Notes under the pieces: model-generated
The model's input: the letters and a program-made list of their open reading frames with translations, nothing else
Databases searched by the model: none
Told to the model about the DNA's origin: nothing
Assembly: GCA_017549505.1 (NCBI GenBank)
Contig: JAFYUS010000056.1
Span: 1-64,000, forward strand
Length of the DNA stretch: 64,000 nucleotides
Source: Bacteroidales bacterium
Lineage (GTDB): Bacteria; Bacteroidota; Bacteroidia; Bacteroidales; UBA932
Reading direction: 5' to 3'
Shown: one piece after another, positions 46,542 through 57,283 of the stretch
How the letters are laid out: every line of letters starts with the position of its first letter
Position numbering within the stretch: the first letter of the stretch is position 1
Made by a program: the position numbers and the translations under genes

Positions 46542-48251
46542 ATGGAAAGAATCATCGAGTGCGTGCCTAATTTCAGCGAAGGCCGCAACATGGAAGTGAT
46601 AGACGCTATCGTAGCGTCGATTGAGAAATCGGGTGGAGTTAAGGTGCTGGATGTAGATCCGGGTGAGGCTACCAACCGCACGGTAGTAACCTTCGTCGGC
46701 AGTCCTGAGGCTGTCGTGGAAGCTGCATTCCAGGGTGTGAAGACAGCCGGAGAGCTTATCGACATGCGACATCATCATGGTGCCCACCCTCGTTCGGGAG
46801 CTACAGATGTGCTGCCGCTTATCCCTATTTCCGGTATTACACTCCAAGAATGCGCTGAACTGGCAAGAAAGCTGGCTGAGCGCATTTTCAATGAACTGGA
46901 GATTCCTTGCTACTGCTATGAGTCTGCAGCTCAGAAACCTGAGCGAAAGAACCTTGCAGTCTGCCGTGCAGGCGAATATGAGGCGCTCCCTGAAAAGATG
47001 GGAGACCCAGACCGCATGCCGGACTTCGGTCCCGGATGCTACACGGAGCGTGCAGCTCAGGCTGGTGCAACCAACGTCGGCGCCCGCGACTTCCTTATCG
47101 CAGTCAACTACAACCTCAACACGACTTCGACACGTCGTGCGAATGCGATTGCATTCGACGTGCGTGAGAAGGGACGTCCGAAGAGAGAGGGCAATCCTAT
47201 CACCGGAAAGATCGTAAAGGACGAGAACGGCAAGACGGTGATGATTCCGGGTACATTGAAGGGCTGCAAGGCTATCGGATGGTTCATCGACGAATACGGC
47301 ATCGCGCAGGTTTCGATGAACATTACCGACATCAATACTACCCCGCTCCACGTTGCGTTCGACGAGGTCTGCCGCGCAGCAGCCGCTCGCGGGCTGCGCG
47401 TCACCGGCACCGAGATCGTAGGTCTCGTGCCGAAGCGTACGCTTATCGAGGCAGGACGCCACTTCCTTGAGAAGCAGCAGCGCTCGACAGGTATTTCTGA
47501 GGAGGAGATCATGAAGATAGCTGTCAAGTCCATGGGACTTGACGACCTGAAGCCGTTCGACCCTAAGGAGAAGGTGGTCGAGTTCATGATGGAAGACCCG
47601 GCAGAGACTGCAGCACGTGAAAGACTCGTACGCATGACCTGCAAGGGCTTTGCATATGAGACTGCATCGGAATCCCCTGCCCCAGGCGGCGGATCGATAT
47701 CAGCATACATGGGCGCTCTCGGAGCTGCTCTCGGAACTATGGTTGCCAACCTTTCTTCACACAAGGCAGGTTGGGACGCACGCTGGAAGGAATTCTCTGA
47801 CTGGGCAGACAAGGGTCAGGACGTGATGCGCAGGCTTCTTGCTCTCGTAGATGAAGACACAGCTGCATTCGACAGGATCATGGCAGCCATCGGCATGCCT
47901 AAGGGTTCTGACGAAGAAAAGGCAGCGCGCGCTGCAGCGCTTGAGGCTGCCACTCTTTATGCAACTGAAGTTCCGTTGAAGACCATGAAGACAGCACTTG
48001 AGGTCTTCCCTATCGTGAAGGCCATGGCTGCAGAAGGCAATCCTGCATCAGTTTCAGACGCAGGCGTAGGAGCACTTGCAGCCCGAAGTGCCGTACTCGG
48101 AGCCCAGCTCAACGTCCGCATCAACGCTGCCGGCCTCGCTGACCGCTCGGCCGCCGACCGTCTCTGCGCGGAAGCCGCAGAAATCGCTGCCAAGGCCATT
48201 GCAGAAGAGGCTGAAATCCTCGAAATCGTCAACTCCAAGATTGATGCGTAA
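46542..48251 (+). CDS. ftcD: Bifunctional glutamate formiminotransferase / formimino-THF cyclodeaminase
   Basis: This 569-residue fusion handles the last steps of histidine breakdown. The N-terminal transferase (residues about 1-325) moves the formimino group from formiminoglutamate to THF; it starts MERIIECVPNFSEGRN and carries the catalytic-type His82 in HHHGAHPRSGATD. The C-terminal cyclodeaminase (about 365-569) begins FAYETASESPAPGGGSISAYMGALGAALGTMVANL and releases ammonia to give methenyl-THF. It is the first gene of the hut operon. Its presence explains why no hutG or hutF is needed here. Confidence 0.97.
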   Translation: MERIIECVPNFSEGRNMEVIDAIVASIEKSGGVKVLDVDPGEATNRTVVTFVGSPEAVVEAAFQGVKTAGELIDMRHHHGAHPRSGATDVLPLIPISGITLQECAELARKLAERIFNELEIPCYCYESAAQKPERKNLAVCRAGEYEALPEKMGDPDRMPDFGPGCYTERAAQAGATNVGARDFLIAVNYNLNTTSTRRANAIAFDVREKGRPKREGNPITGKIVKDENGKTVMIPGTLKGCKAIGWFIDEYGIAQVSMNITDINTTPLHVAFDEVCRAAAARGLRVTGTEIVGLVPKRTLIEAGRHFLEKQQRSTGISEEEIMKIAVKSMGLDDLKPFDPKEKVVEFMMEDPAETAARERLVRMTCKGFAYETASESPAPGGGSISAYMGALGAALGTMVANLSSHKAGWDARWKEFSDWADKGQDVMRRLLALVDEDTAAFDRIMAAIGMPKGSDEEKAARAAALEAATLYATEVPLKTMKTALEVFPIVKAMAAEGNPASVSDAGVGALAARSAVLGAQLNVRINAAGLADRSAADRLCAEAAEIAAKAIAEEAEILEIVNSKIDA

Positions 48252-48354
48252 AACATAAAGCGCTATCCATCAACTACTTACCCAAACCACGTGCTCCCCA
48301 ATGGCGGCACGCAGTTTACATAAGACACTAATACACAAAGACATACAAAATACG

Positions 48355-50372
<2,018 letters not shown>

Positions 50373-50373
<1 letters not shown>

Positions 50374-50400
50374 AGATTTCTCGACTCCGCTCGAAATGAC
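50373..50400. repeat. REP-like palindrome between hutU and hutH
   Basis: A 28-bp unit, GAGATTTCTCGAC...CTCGAAATGAC, begins on the last base of the hutU stop codon and ends 5 bp before the hutH start. Its two ends can pair (ATTTC/GAAAT). It resembles the family at 15279 and 62828 in plan (GATT... to ...AATGAC) and matches repeats I recall from other Bacteroidetes genomes. Confidence 0.6.
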
Positions 50401-50405
50401 AAGAT

Positions 50406-51878
50406 ATGACACATACAATTTCAAACAAAAGACTGACCATAGAAAAGGTCAATGAAATAATACTCAAGGGCAAGAAGCTCGAACTGAGCAAGGAATCTGA
50501 AGAGGCAATCGTAAAGTGCCGTAAGTTCCTGGACAGCAAGATGGGAGACATCGGAAGACCTGTATACGGAGTGACTACCGGTTTCGGATCTCTCTGCAAC
50601 ATTTCCATCCCTGCAGAGGACCTGTCACAGCTCCAGCATAACCTCGTGATGTCTCATGCATGCGGTACAGGAGAGACAGTACGTCCCGAGATTGTCAAGC
50701 TTATGCTTCTGCTTAAGATCCAGTCGCTTTCATACGGCTATTCAGGAGTCCAGCTGGTGACAGTGCAGCGTCTTATCGACATGTTCAACAATGACGTGTT
50801 GCCTGTAGTGTACCAGCAGGGCTCGCTCGGTGCCTCCGGCGACCTCGCTCCTCTCGCCCACCTCTGCCTTCCGCTCATCGGTATGGGAGAAGTCATGTAC
50901 AAGGGCGAAGTGCGTGCGTCTGCCGACGTATGGGCAGAACTCGGATGGGAGCCTATCCGCCTTCAGTCGAAGGAGGGTCTCGCACTTCTTAACGGTACTC
51001 AGTTCATGAGTGCGCATGCAGTATGGTCGCTTATCCAGGCTGAAAGACTTTCGGATTGGGCCGACAAGATCGGCGCGATGTCCCTCGAGGCATACGACGG
51101 CCGTATCGAGCCTTTCTTCCCTCAGGTTCATGAGGTCCGTGCACATCAGGGTCAGATCGAGACCGCGGCACGCATCCGCGAGCTCCTCGAAGGCAGCGAG
51201 ATCATAAAGCAGAAGAAGGTCCATGTACAGGATCCATATTCATTCCGCTGCATGCCTCAGGTTCACGGTGCATCCAAGGATACCATCCGCTATGTAAAGT
51301 CTGTGATAGAGATTGAAATAAACAGTGCGACAGACAACCCTACAGTATTCCCTGACGAAGACCTCATCATCTCGGCAGGTAACTTCCACGGACAGCCTAT
51401 CGCCATTCCTATGGATATGTTGACTCTTGCGCTCTCTGAGCTTTCCAACATTTCTGAGAGACGTATTTACAAGCTGATTTCAGGTCAGAGAGGACTTCCT
51501 AACTTCCTCGTTGCAAAGCCTGGTCTTAACAGCGGTTTCATGATTCCGCAGTACACAGCTGCATCAATCGTCAGCCAGAGCAAGGGCCTCTGCATGCCTG
51601 CATCTGCTGACTCCATCCCGTCTTCACAGGGTCAGGAGGACCATGTCAGCATGGGAGCTAACGCAGCTACCAAGCTTGTACGCGTCGTAGAGAACACTGA
51701 AAGGGTACTTGCCATCGAACTGTTCAACGCAGCTCAGGCTCTCGAGTTCCGCCGCCCTCTCCGTTCGTCATGGACTATCGAGAAGATCTTCGCAGGCTAC
51801 CGCAAGGTCGTTCCGTTCATCGAGGATGACCGTTACATGCATCCGCTCATCGAGAAATCTGTGGAATTCATCAGATAA
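50406..51878 (+). CDS. hutH: Histidine ammonia-lyase
   Basis: This 490-residue enzyme removes ammonia from L-histidine to form urocanate. The electrophilic MIO cofactor forms from Ala143-Ser144-Gly145 in GSLGASGDLAPLAHL. Other conserved segments are YGVTTGFGSLCN, GLALLNGTQFMSA, QDPYSFRCMPQVHGA, NSATDNPTVF and SQGQEDHVSMGANA. It follows hutU after 32 bp, the gap being a REP-like repeat. The length is normal. Confidence 0.97.
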   Translation: MTHTISNKRLTIEKVNEIILKGKKLELSKESEEAIVKCRKFLDSKMGDIGRPVYGVTTGFGSLCNISIPAEDLSQLQHNLVMSHACGTGETVRPEIVKLMLLLKIQSLSYGYSGVQLVTVQRLIDMFNNDVLPVVYQQGSLGASGDLAPLAHLCLPLIGMGEVMYKGEVRASADVWAELGWEPIRLQSKEGLALLNGTQFMSAHAVWSLIQAERLSDWADKIGAMSLEAYDGRIEPFFPQVHEVRAHQGQIETAARIRELLEGSEIIKQKKVHVQDPYSFRCMPQVHGASKDTIRYVKSVIEIEINSATDNPTVFPDEDLIISAGNFHGQPIAIPMDMLTLALSELSNISERRIYKLISGQRGLPNFLVAKPGLNSGFMIPQYTAASIVSQSKGLCMPASADSIPSSQGQEDHVSMGANAATKLVRVVENTERVLAIELFNAAQALEFRRPLRSSWTIEKIFAGYRKVVPFIEDDRYMHPLIEKSVEFIR

Positions 51879-51880
51879 TT

Positions 51881-51984
51881 TTTTGTCCGGTAGCGCGATA
51901 TTCCGGAGACCCCCTGCCCACTTCGTGGGCTGTCCCCCTAGCCGGGGGTGGCATGTCTCCTGCATATCACACCACCGGACAAAA
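51881..51984. repeat. 75-bp structured repeat element, copy B, between hutH and hutI
   Basis: The outer arms TTTTGTCCGGT (51881-51891) and ACCGGACAAAA (51974-51984) pair perfectly and look like a hutH terminator. The 75-bp core at 51895-51969 aligns without gaps to the reverse complement of 13235-13309. The blocks GCGATATTCCGG and CCCCCTAGCCGGGGGTGGC are conserved. The stems GGAGAC/GTCTCC and GCCCAC/GTGGGC replace GGTGAC/GTCACC and GCCTCCC/GGGAGGC by paired changes. Confidence 0.8.
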
Positions 51985-52024
51985 CTTCAGATAAATTTCA
52001 TTTAAGAACGCTGTTGCATAAGTT

Positions 52025-53263
52025 ATGAGGACTATTATATATAATATCGGGACGCTGGCGGGAATTCTGCCGGGAGATGTGAGGAAGCTTGAAGGTTCGC
52101 AGATGAACACTGTCGAGTGCATCGAGAATGCATATCTGGTCATTGAAGACGGGGTCATCACTGAGTTTGGCAAACAGATTACCAATCAAGTCGGGAATGA
52201 CGGTTGCGAATACATTGATGCACATGGTGGATTCGTGATGCCTGCGTTTTGTGACAGTCATACGCATATCGTTTATGCGGGATGTCGCGACGGTGAGTTC
52301 CGAGACAAGATAGCTGGTCTTTCATATGAGGAGATTGCTGCACGAGGAGGCGGGATCTTGAATTCTGCGGATCTGCTGCACGAAACTTCCGAGGATGAAC
52401 TTTACGAACAGTCGATGGTCCGTGTGCGTGAAATCATGGCCATGGGCACCGGAGCCGTTGAGATCAAGAGTGGATACGGACTTACTGTCGAGGATGAGCT
52501 GAAGATGCTTCGTGTCATCAAGCGCATAAAGGAGACAGCTCCTGTTGCCGTTCGTGCCAACTTCCTGGGGGCACATGCTGTCGGTCGCGCCTATAGAGGA
52601 CGACAGAGCGAATATGTGGATCTTGTATGTAAGGAGATGCTTCCTCGCGTTGCAGAAGAAGGACTTGCAGACTTTGTTGACGTATTCTGCGACGAAGGAT
52701 TCTTTACTGTAGAGGAAACTGACCGGATTCTTACTGAAGCTGCACGTTACGGTATCACGCCAAAGATCCATGCAAACGAACTCGAAGTTTCGGGAGGTGT
52801 CCAGGTAGGAGTGAAGCATGGAGCGCTTTCTGTGGATCATCTTGAGAAGACTACAGACGCAGAGATTGAAGCGTTGCGCGGAAGCTGCACGATGCCAACC
52901 ATGCTGCCTGGATGCTCTTTCTTCCTGGGAATTCCTTTCGGCAACGCCAAGGGGTATATTGAAGCGGGACTTCCTGTAGCGTTGGCTTCAGATTATAATC
53001 CGGGATCCAGCCCTAGCGGAAACATGAGGTTCGTGATGGCCCTGGGATGTATCCGCATGCGTCTTACCCCGGAACAGTCGTTCAACGCATGTACGATCAA
53101 CACCGCCTATGCAATGGGAGTCAGTGACCAGCTGGGCTCAATCACCGTAGGCAAAAAAGCAAACCTTATCATCACCAAACCGGTTCCGTCTCTGGCATTC
53201 ATCCCTTACAGCCACCAGACCCCGGTCATCGAACAGGTAATCCTTAACGGCACTGCGATCTAG
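52025..53263 (+). CDS. hutI: Imidazolonepropionase
   Basis: This 412-residue amidohydrolase opens imidazolone-5-propionate to formiminoglutamate. Metal-site motifs are DSHTHIVYAGCRDGEF, IHANELEVSGG, SVDHLEK and ASDYNPGSSPSGNMRF. The N-terminal beta-sandwich (YNIGTLAGILPGD...IEDGVITEFG) is typical. It is the last gene of the hut set, separated from hutH by 146 bp that hold the structured element B, which might reduce its expression relative to hutH. Confidence 0.97.
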   Translation: MRTIIYNIGTLAGILPGDVRKLEGSQMNTVECIENAYLVIEDGVITEFGKQITNQVGNDGCEYIDAHGGFVMPAFCDSHTHIVYAGCRDGEFRDKIAGLSYEEIAARGGGILNSADLLHETSEDELYEQSMVRVREIMAMGTGAVEIKSGYGLTVEDELKMLRVIKRIKETAPVAVRANFLGAHAVGRAYRGRQSEYVDLVCKEMLPRVAEEGLADFVDVFCDEGFFTVEETDRILTEAARYGITPKIHANELEVSGGVQVGVKHGALSVDHLEKTTDAEIEALRGSCTMPTMLPGCSFFLGIPFGNAKGYIEAGLPVALASDYNPGSSPSGNMRFVMALGCIRMRLTPEQSFNACTINTAYAMGVSDQLGSITVGKKANLIITKPVPSLAFIPYSHQTPVIEQVILNGTAI

Positions 53264-53307
53264 TCGAACTTAGTAGTGGCAGACAACTAGCTGAGCTGCA
53301 ACGTTTT

Positions 53308-53350
53308 AAATGGTGATGCCTGCTGCATTTTGCAGCAGGCATCACCATTT
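53308..53350. terminator. Hairpin after hutI
   Basis: A perfect 19-bp stem, AAATGGTGATGCCTGCTGC (53308-53326) with its complement (53332-53350), has a 5-base loop. It lies 44 bp after hutI. A strong T-run is absent, so it may also protect the mRNA end. Confidence 0.75.
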
Positions 53351-53439
53351 AACCAATTAAGCATCAGATGATTAGATGCCACACAAAATGGCACTCATAT
53401 TGCTATCATGGCTGTCAACGGACTTAAAAACAGACAGAC

Positions 53440-53925
53440 ATGATTAAAAGTAAATTGCAGCAGGCTGTAAACGATCAGATTACAGCTGAATTATGGTCAT
53501 CGAACCTTTATCTCCAGATGGCCTATTTTCTCATGAGCCAGGGATGGGACGGATTTGCGCATTGGATGAAGTGCCACTCGGATGAGGAGAGGGAACATGC
53601 AACACGAATGGCTGATTTTCTTACTGACAGAGGCGGTCAGGTAAAGCTACAGACGGTAAACCTCGTACCGGAAGGCTGGGGTTCGGTGCTGGAAATCTTC
53701 GAGCATTCGCTCAGTCAGGAGAAGATGGTCTCCAAGATGATTGACAAGATCGTGCTACATGCCATCGAAGAGCAGGATTTCGCCACAGAGAACTTCTTCA
53801 GAAAGTTTGTGGACGAGCAAGTAGAAGAAGAAGCCCTATTCGGCAGCATCGTCGACAAACTGAGAATGGGAGGAGACAGCGCCCTGCCTTTCATGGACGC
53901 CCAGCTTGGCAAAAGACGGGAATAA
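53440..53925 (+). CDS. ftn: Ferritin (non-haem iron storage)
   Basis: This 161-residue four-helix protein assembles into 24-mer cages that oxidise and store iron. Ferroxidase ligands are visible at Glu17 (ITAELWSSNLYLQMA), Glu50 and His53 (DEEREHATRMADF), with further acids in QEKMVSKMIDKI and AIEEQDFATENFFRKFVDEQVEEE. The tyrosine and phenylalanine pattern fits bacterial FtnA. It stands alone, with hairpins on both sides. No -7 box was recognised in the 90 bp upstream. Confidence 0.97.
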   Translation: MIKSKLQQAVNDQITAELWSSNLYLQMAYFLMSQGWDGFAHWMKCHSDEEREHATRMADFLTDRGGQVKLQTVNLVPEGWGSVLEIFEHSLSQEKMVSKMIDKIVLHAIEEQDFATENFFRKFVDEQVEEEALFGSIVDKLRMGGDSALPFMDAQLGKRRE

Positions 53926-53928
53926 AAA

Positions 53929-53994
53929 AGAGGGGATAACCTCACGGCTATCCCCTCTAACATATTCTTTCCTGACATCAATCGAAAGAATATG
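53929..53994. terminator. Pair of hairpins between ferritin and the DUF4988 lipoprotein gene
   Basis: AGAGGGGATA (53929-53938) pairs with TATCCCCTCT (53949-53958) and ends the ferritin gene; preceding A-runs make it active on the minus strand too. A second 11-bp stem, CATATTCTTTC (53961-53971) with GAAAGAATATG (53984-53994), lies nearer to the convergent lipoprotein gene. Confidence 0.75.
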
Positions 53995-54011
53995 ATTGAT
54001 GATTTACCAAA

Positions 54012-57000
54012 TTAGTTCTGGAAAGTCACTTTAACAGTAGCTGTTCTCTCACCCCATACATACTTGAATGTTACAGGAACGCTGATTTCAAGAGCCTTAG
54101 CAAGCTGGAGATCTCCAGTATTGTTGAATGTAACAACACCGTCAGCGAATGTAACATAAGCAGCCATTTCTGCAGGGATATTTACCTTACCCCACTCGTA
54201 GGTGATGCTGTAAACAGTCTGAGGGTCTACAGAGTACTGAACTGAATTCCAGTTACCACCCTTGAGGATAGCATTTGCCTTAACGTCTGTCATGACGAGA
54301 TAGTCGAATGCATCCACTGTGTATTCCTTAGACTCAGATACCTTGACAGCAGGAACCTCTGCTACTGTAAGAGCATCGATAGGATCATACTTCTTGACAA
54401 CATAGTCTGCATAAGTTTCAGCAAAGTTTGTAGGGATCTCGATTGTGTTTCCATTAGAGTTCACAAGGGCGATCTTAGCATCTACAGAAACTGACTCGTC
54501 AGCACCGTTGTAAGTAAGTTTGTTGTTCGCCATCACGATACCCTCGCTTTCTGCCTCAACAGAGAACTTGACATCGATACCAGCTGCTGCGAGAGCGTCT
54601 GCATCCATAAGAGTTCCCTTGTCATCATAGAGATAGAATGCCTGAAGCATATTGATCTCGTTAACTGAGAAGCCAGAGATAGGCTCTCCGACGAACTTAC
54701 CGATTACCTGTGAGTAGTATCCTTCTGCTGAATCGTATACATAGTACTCAGAGTGCTTGAATGTATACTTAGGAAGCTCGAAGTTGAGAGCCTTGGTGAT
54801 CACAAACTCCTGACCATACCAAGTAGTCACCTTCATTGTGTACTCGAGACCTGTAGGGATTACGCCGTCAGTCTGGAAGTCAGTGCGGTAAGTGAAGTCA
54901 GTATGGATTTCGTTAGTCGCACCAGGAACAAGCTTGAGACCTGTTGTCCAGCCTGAATTCTTGTCTACGATAGGAGCATATACATACTCACCTTCCTCAT
55001 CCTTCTCAGCTGGCTGGATCGAAGTCTCATAAGTAAATGCGTTAGTTGCAAATACATCCTTGAGCCACTCAGCCGCAGTCATCTCAGAAAGATCATAAGA
55101 GATAGCCTTGTAGAGGACATCAAGACTGTCGACTACATCACCCTTGAGTACAAGATCCTTAGTATAAGTAACAGTAGAAGCAGGAAGCTCGATCTCGATA
55201 GACTCATTGCTGCGGCCTACAGTGTTTACAACGAATGTGAATACAACGTCAACATTCTCGAGAGCATAAGTAAATACAACTTCGTATGGCTCTTCAGACC
55301 ATTCAGGGAATGAGAGTGCGAGAGTTGCCATCTCACCGTCAACTGTAACAGCTGCTGCAGCCTCAGGGTAATCCTTAACCATGCATGTGCCTGCCATTGC
55401 AAGAACGTCAGCTATTTCAGTATCTGCAGGGAGGTTCTCAGCTGTGAATGAATCCACAGAGTAAGAGAATTCGCGTGTATAGAAGCCCTGGTTTGCGTCA
55501 ACGCCTGCATCACTCTTGTATGACCAAGTAGCTGTCTTCTCAGGAGCAGTAACTGTTGCCTTCTCACGACCAACAGCAATGTTTGACATAACCTGGAAAG
55601 ACGCATCGTACTTCTCACAGTAGATTGCATAGGCCTGAGTAGTGAATGCACCGATATTCTCAGCCTTCACACCTTCAGCAAGTGAAATGCTTGCAAAGCC
55701 ATCCTCACCGATTGTCTGAACGAAGTACTTCGCAGCCATAGGAGTTGCGCTCTGAAGAGGGAGAGCAGTCATGGTTATATCGAAATCATATCCCGCAGCT
55801 GCAAGATCTGCTGCTTTTACATAACTAGGTTCTGCACCCCACATAGACACCTTAAGAGCAGGAGTTATGTCTTTCAATGCGACTACAGATTCGTTGCTGG
55901 TATATGGAATTTCAAGGCTCTCGAAAGAGAAAGGAGCTACTTCCTTGCCCTGCTTATTCAACACGACTACCTCAGCGATATAAGAACCATAACTCATTTC
56001 TAAAGGCAAATACTCGCTTGAACGAACGTTATTACCATCATCAAGTACCAATGCATATACATAGCTCTTGTTGAATTCTTCATTCATTTCCCACGTATCA
56101 GCATTCTTAAGTGGATTGAAATCATGTCCAATGACAGTAAGATTGAGCATTCCTGAAGCGTCAGCAGTTGCTTTTACAACCTCAAGCGTAGGAACTTCTT
56201 CGCCCTTAGTCTCTACACAGTCAAATGAAAGAACGCTAGGATCTGCTGCTATTGCAGCTGCACATTCTGCAGGATAAACCTTGAAACGAATTTCATAAGG
56301 AAGAGCTGTAGATCCAAGACAATTATTATTATTCTCCCAATCGTAATCCATGAAAAGTGCAAACTCCATTACTGGATTGCCATACTTGTTGATAGGAACA
56401 TTCACCATGCTCTGAACGCGTGATGCAAGATCAGCGATGATAGACCAGTTGAGTACAAGAGGCTCCTCTGTTCCCTCTACGTTATAAAGGGTAAGAGAAC
56501 CATTCTCTGAATCCCAAACTGCTGTAACAACGCCCTCTACATAGATAGACTCGCCTTCGTAAGTCTCATCCTTGACGCCGTTCACATATTTTACCCAAAC
56601 ACCATTTTCTGGAGCATAGTAAATTGTGTCACCGTCAACGCCGTCCTTGCCGTCTTTTCCGTCAGCACCGTCCTTGCCGTCAGCGCCATCCTTGCCGTCT
56701 TTTCCGTCAACGCCGTCTTTGCCGTCAGCACCGTCTTTGCCGTCAGCACCGTCCTTGCCGTCTGTACCGTTGATACCATCTTTACCGTCCTTACCATCGG
56801 CACCCTTTGAAGGCTTACCGGTATCAACACCGTCAATGAACCAGTTACCGTTGTCACCGATAGTAATCACTGAACCCGGCTTACCATCAGCGCCATTCTT
56901 ACCGTCGGCACCATTAGCACCATCTTTACCATCAGCACCATTAGCACCATCCTTACCGTTTGTAAGCTCGAAAGTCTTTCCGTTGCTGAGAGTAACCTTT

Positions 57001-57203
57001 ACACCTGTAGCTGTAGACTGAACGTCAGTAACGACAGCACCAGCAGAAATCTGAGCCTTAAGGTCAGCCACAGATGCCTCGACCTTAGACAGACGATCGC
57101 TGAGATCCGCCATTTCATTCTGAAGTTCCTCTGTACAACCGGTGTACACGAAAGCTGCGCATACTAATGCGCCAGCCATCAATCTCTTAAAGATTTGTTT
57201 CAT
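54012..57203 (-). CDS. Large collagen-like DUF4988 surface lipoprotein
   Basis: This 1,063-residue lipoprotein has lipobox YTGC with Cys23. A short coiled coil follows (about residues 25-52, NEMADLSDRLSKVEASVADLKAQI) and then the DUF4988-like region. This is interrupted by collagen-like Gly-X-Y repeats at about 83-110 and 134-191, rich in GKDGAD. The rest, about 800 residues, is beta-rich and looks like stacked immunoglobulin-like or BACON-like domains. It is likely exposed on the cell surface as a stalk with a binding head. No -7 box lies between its start and the inverted repeat at 57254-57277, which fits control by inversion of the neighbouring segment. Confidence 0.88.
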   Translation of the reverse strand: MKQIFKRLMAGALVCAAFVYTGCTEELQNEMADLSDRLSKVEASVADLKAQISAGAVVTDVQSTATGVKVTLSNGKTFELTNGKDGANGADGKDGANGADGKNGADGKPGSVITIGDNGNWFIDGVDTGKPSKGADGKDGKDGINGTDGKDGADGKDGADGKDGVDGKDGKDGADGKDGADGKDGKDGVDGDTIYYAPENGVWVKYVNGVKDETYEGESIYVEGVVTAVWDSENGSLTLYNVEGTEEPLVLNWSIIADLASRVQSMVNVPINKYGNPVMEFALFMDYDWENNNNCLGSTALPYEIRFKVYPAECAAAIAADPSVLSFDCVETKGEEVPTLEVVKATADASGMLNLTVIGHDFNPLKNADTWEMNEEFNKSYVYALVLDDGNNVRSSEYLPLEMSYGSYIAEVVVLNKQGKEVAPFSFESLEIPYTSNESVVALKDITPALKVSMWGAEPSYVKAADLAAAGYDFDITMTALPLQSATPMAAKYFVQTIGEDGFASISLAEGVKAENIGAFTTQAYAIYCEKYDASFQVMSNIAVGREKATVTAPEKTATWSYKSDAGVDANQGFYTREFSYSVDSFTAENLPADTEIADVLAMAGTCMVKDYPEAAAAVTVDGEMATLALSFPEWSEEPYEVVFTYALENVDVVFTFVVNTVGRSNESIEIELPASTVTYTKDLVLKGDVVDSLDVLYKAISYDLSEMTAAEWLKDVFATNAFTYETSIQPAEKDEEGEYVYAPIVDKNSGWTTGLKLVPGATNEIHTDFTYRTDFQTDGVIPTGLEYTMKVTTWYGQEFVITKALNFELPKYTFKHSEYYVYDSAEGYYSQVIGKFVGEPISGFSVNEINMLQAFYLYDDKGTLMDADALAAAGIDVKFSVEAESEGIVMANNKLTYNGADESVSVDAKIALVNSNGNTIEIPTNFAETYADYVVKKYDPIDALTVAEVPAVKVSESKEYTVDAFDYLVMTDVKANAILKGGNWNSVQYSVDPQTVYSITYEWGKVNIPAEMAAYVTFADGVVTFNNTGDLQLAKALEISVPVTFKYVWGERTATVKVTFQN

Positions 57204-57253
57204 AAAGGAATAGAATTATTTAATGTTAGTTAAGTTGTTCACAATACAATCTG

Positions 57254-57277
57254 CATTTATTCCACAGAATAATAAAT
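57254..57277 (-). repeat. Left inverted repeat (IR-L) of the invertible recombinase cassette
   Basis: Read on the minus strand it is ATTTATTATTCTGTGGAA followed by T and AAATG. The same 24 bases, with C in place of that T, occur on the plus strand at 58783-58806. It lies 50 bp upstream of the DUF4988 lipoprotein start and 6 bp after the recombinase stop. Confidence 0.85.
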
Positions 57278-57283
57278 GGTTAC

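Noticed and set aside
46476-47462. Long minus-strand open frame of 328 codons
   Set aside because: It is antisense to ftcD, whose motifs are unmistakable, and shows no family motif.
56630-56960. Repetitive GTCTTTGCCGTCAGCACC-like units resembling a CRISPR or satellite array
   Set aside because: The units are in-frame codons for the Gly-X-Y (GKDGAD) collagen-like region of the DUF4988 lipoprotein; there are no spacers.
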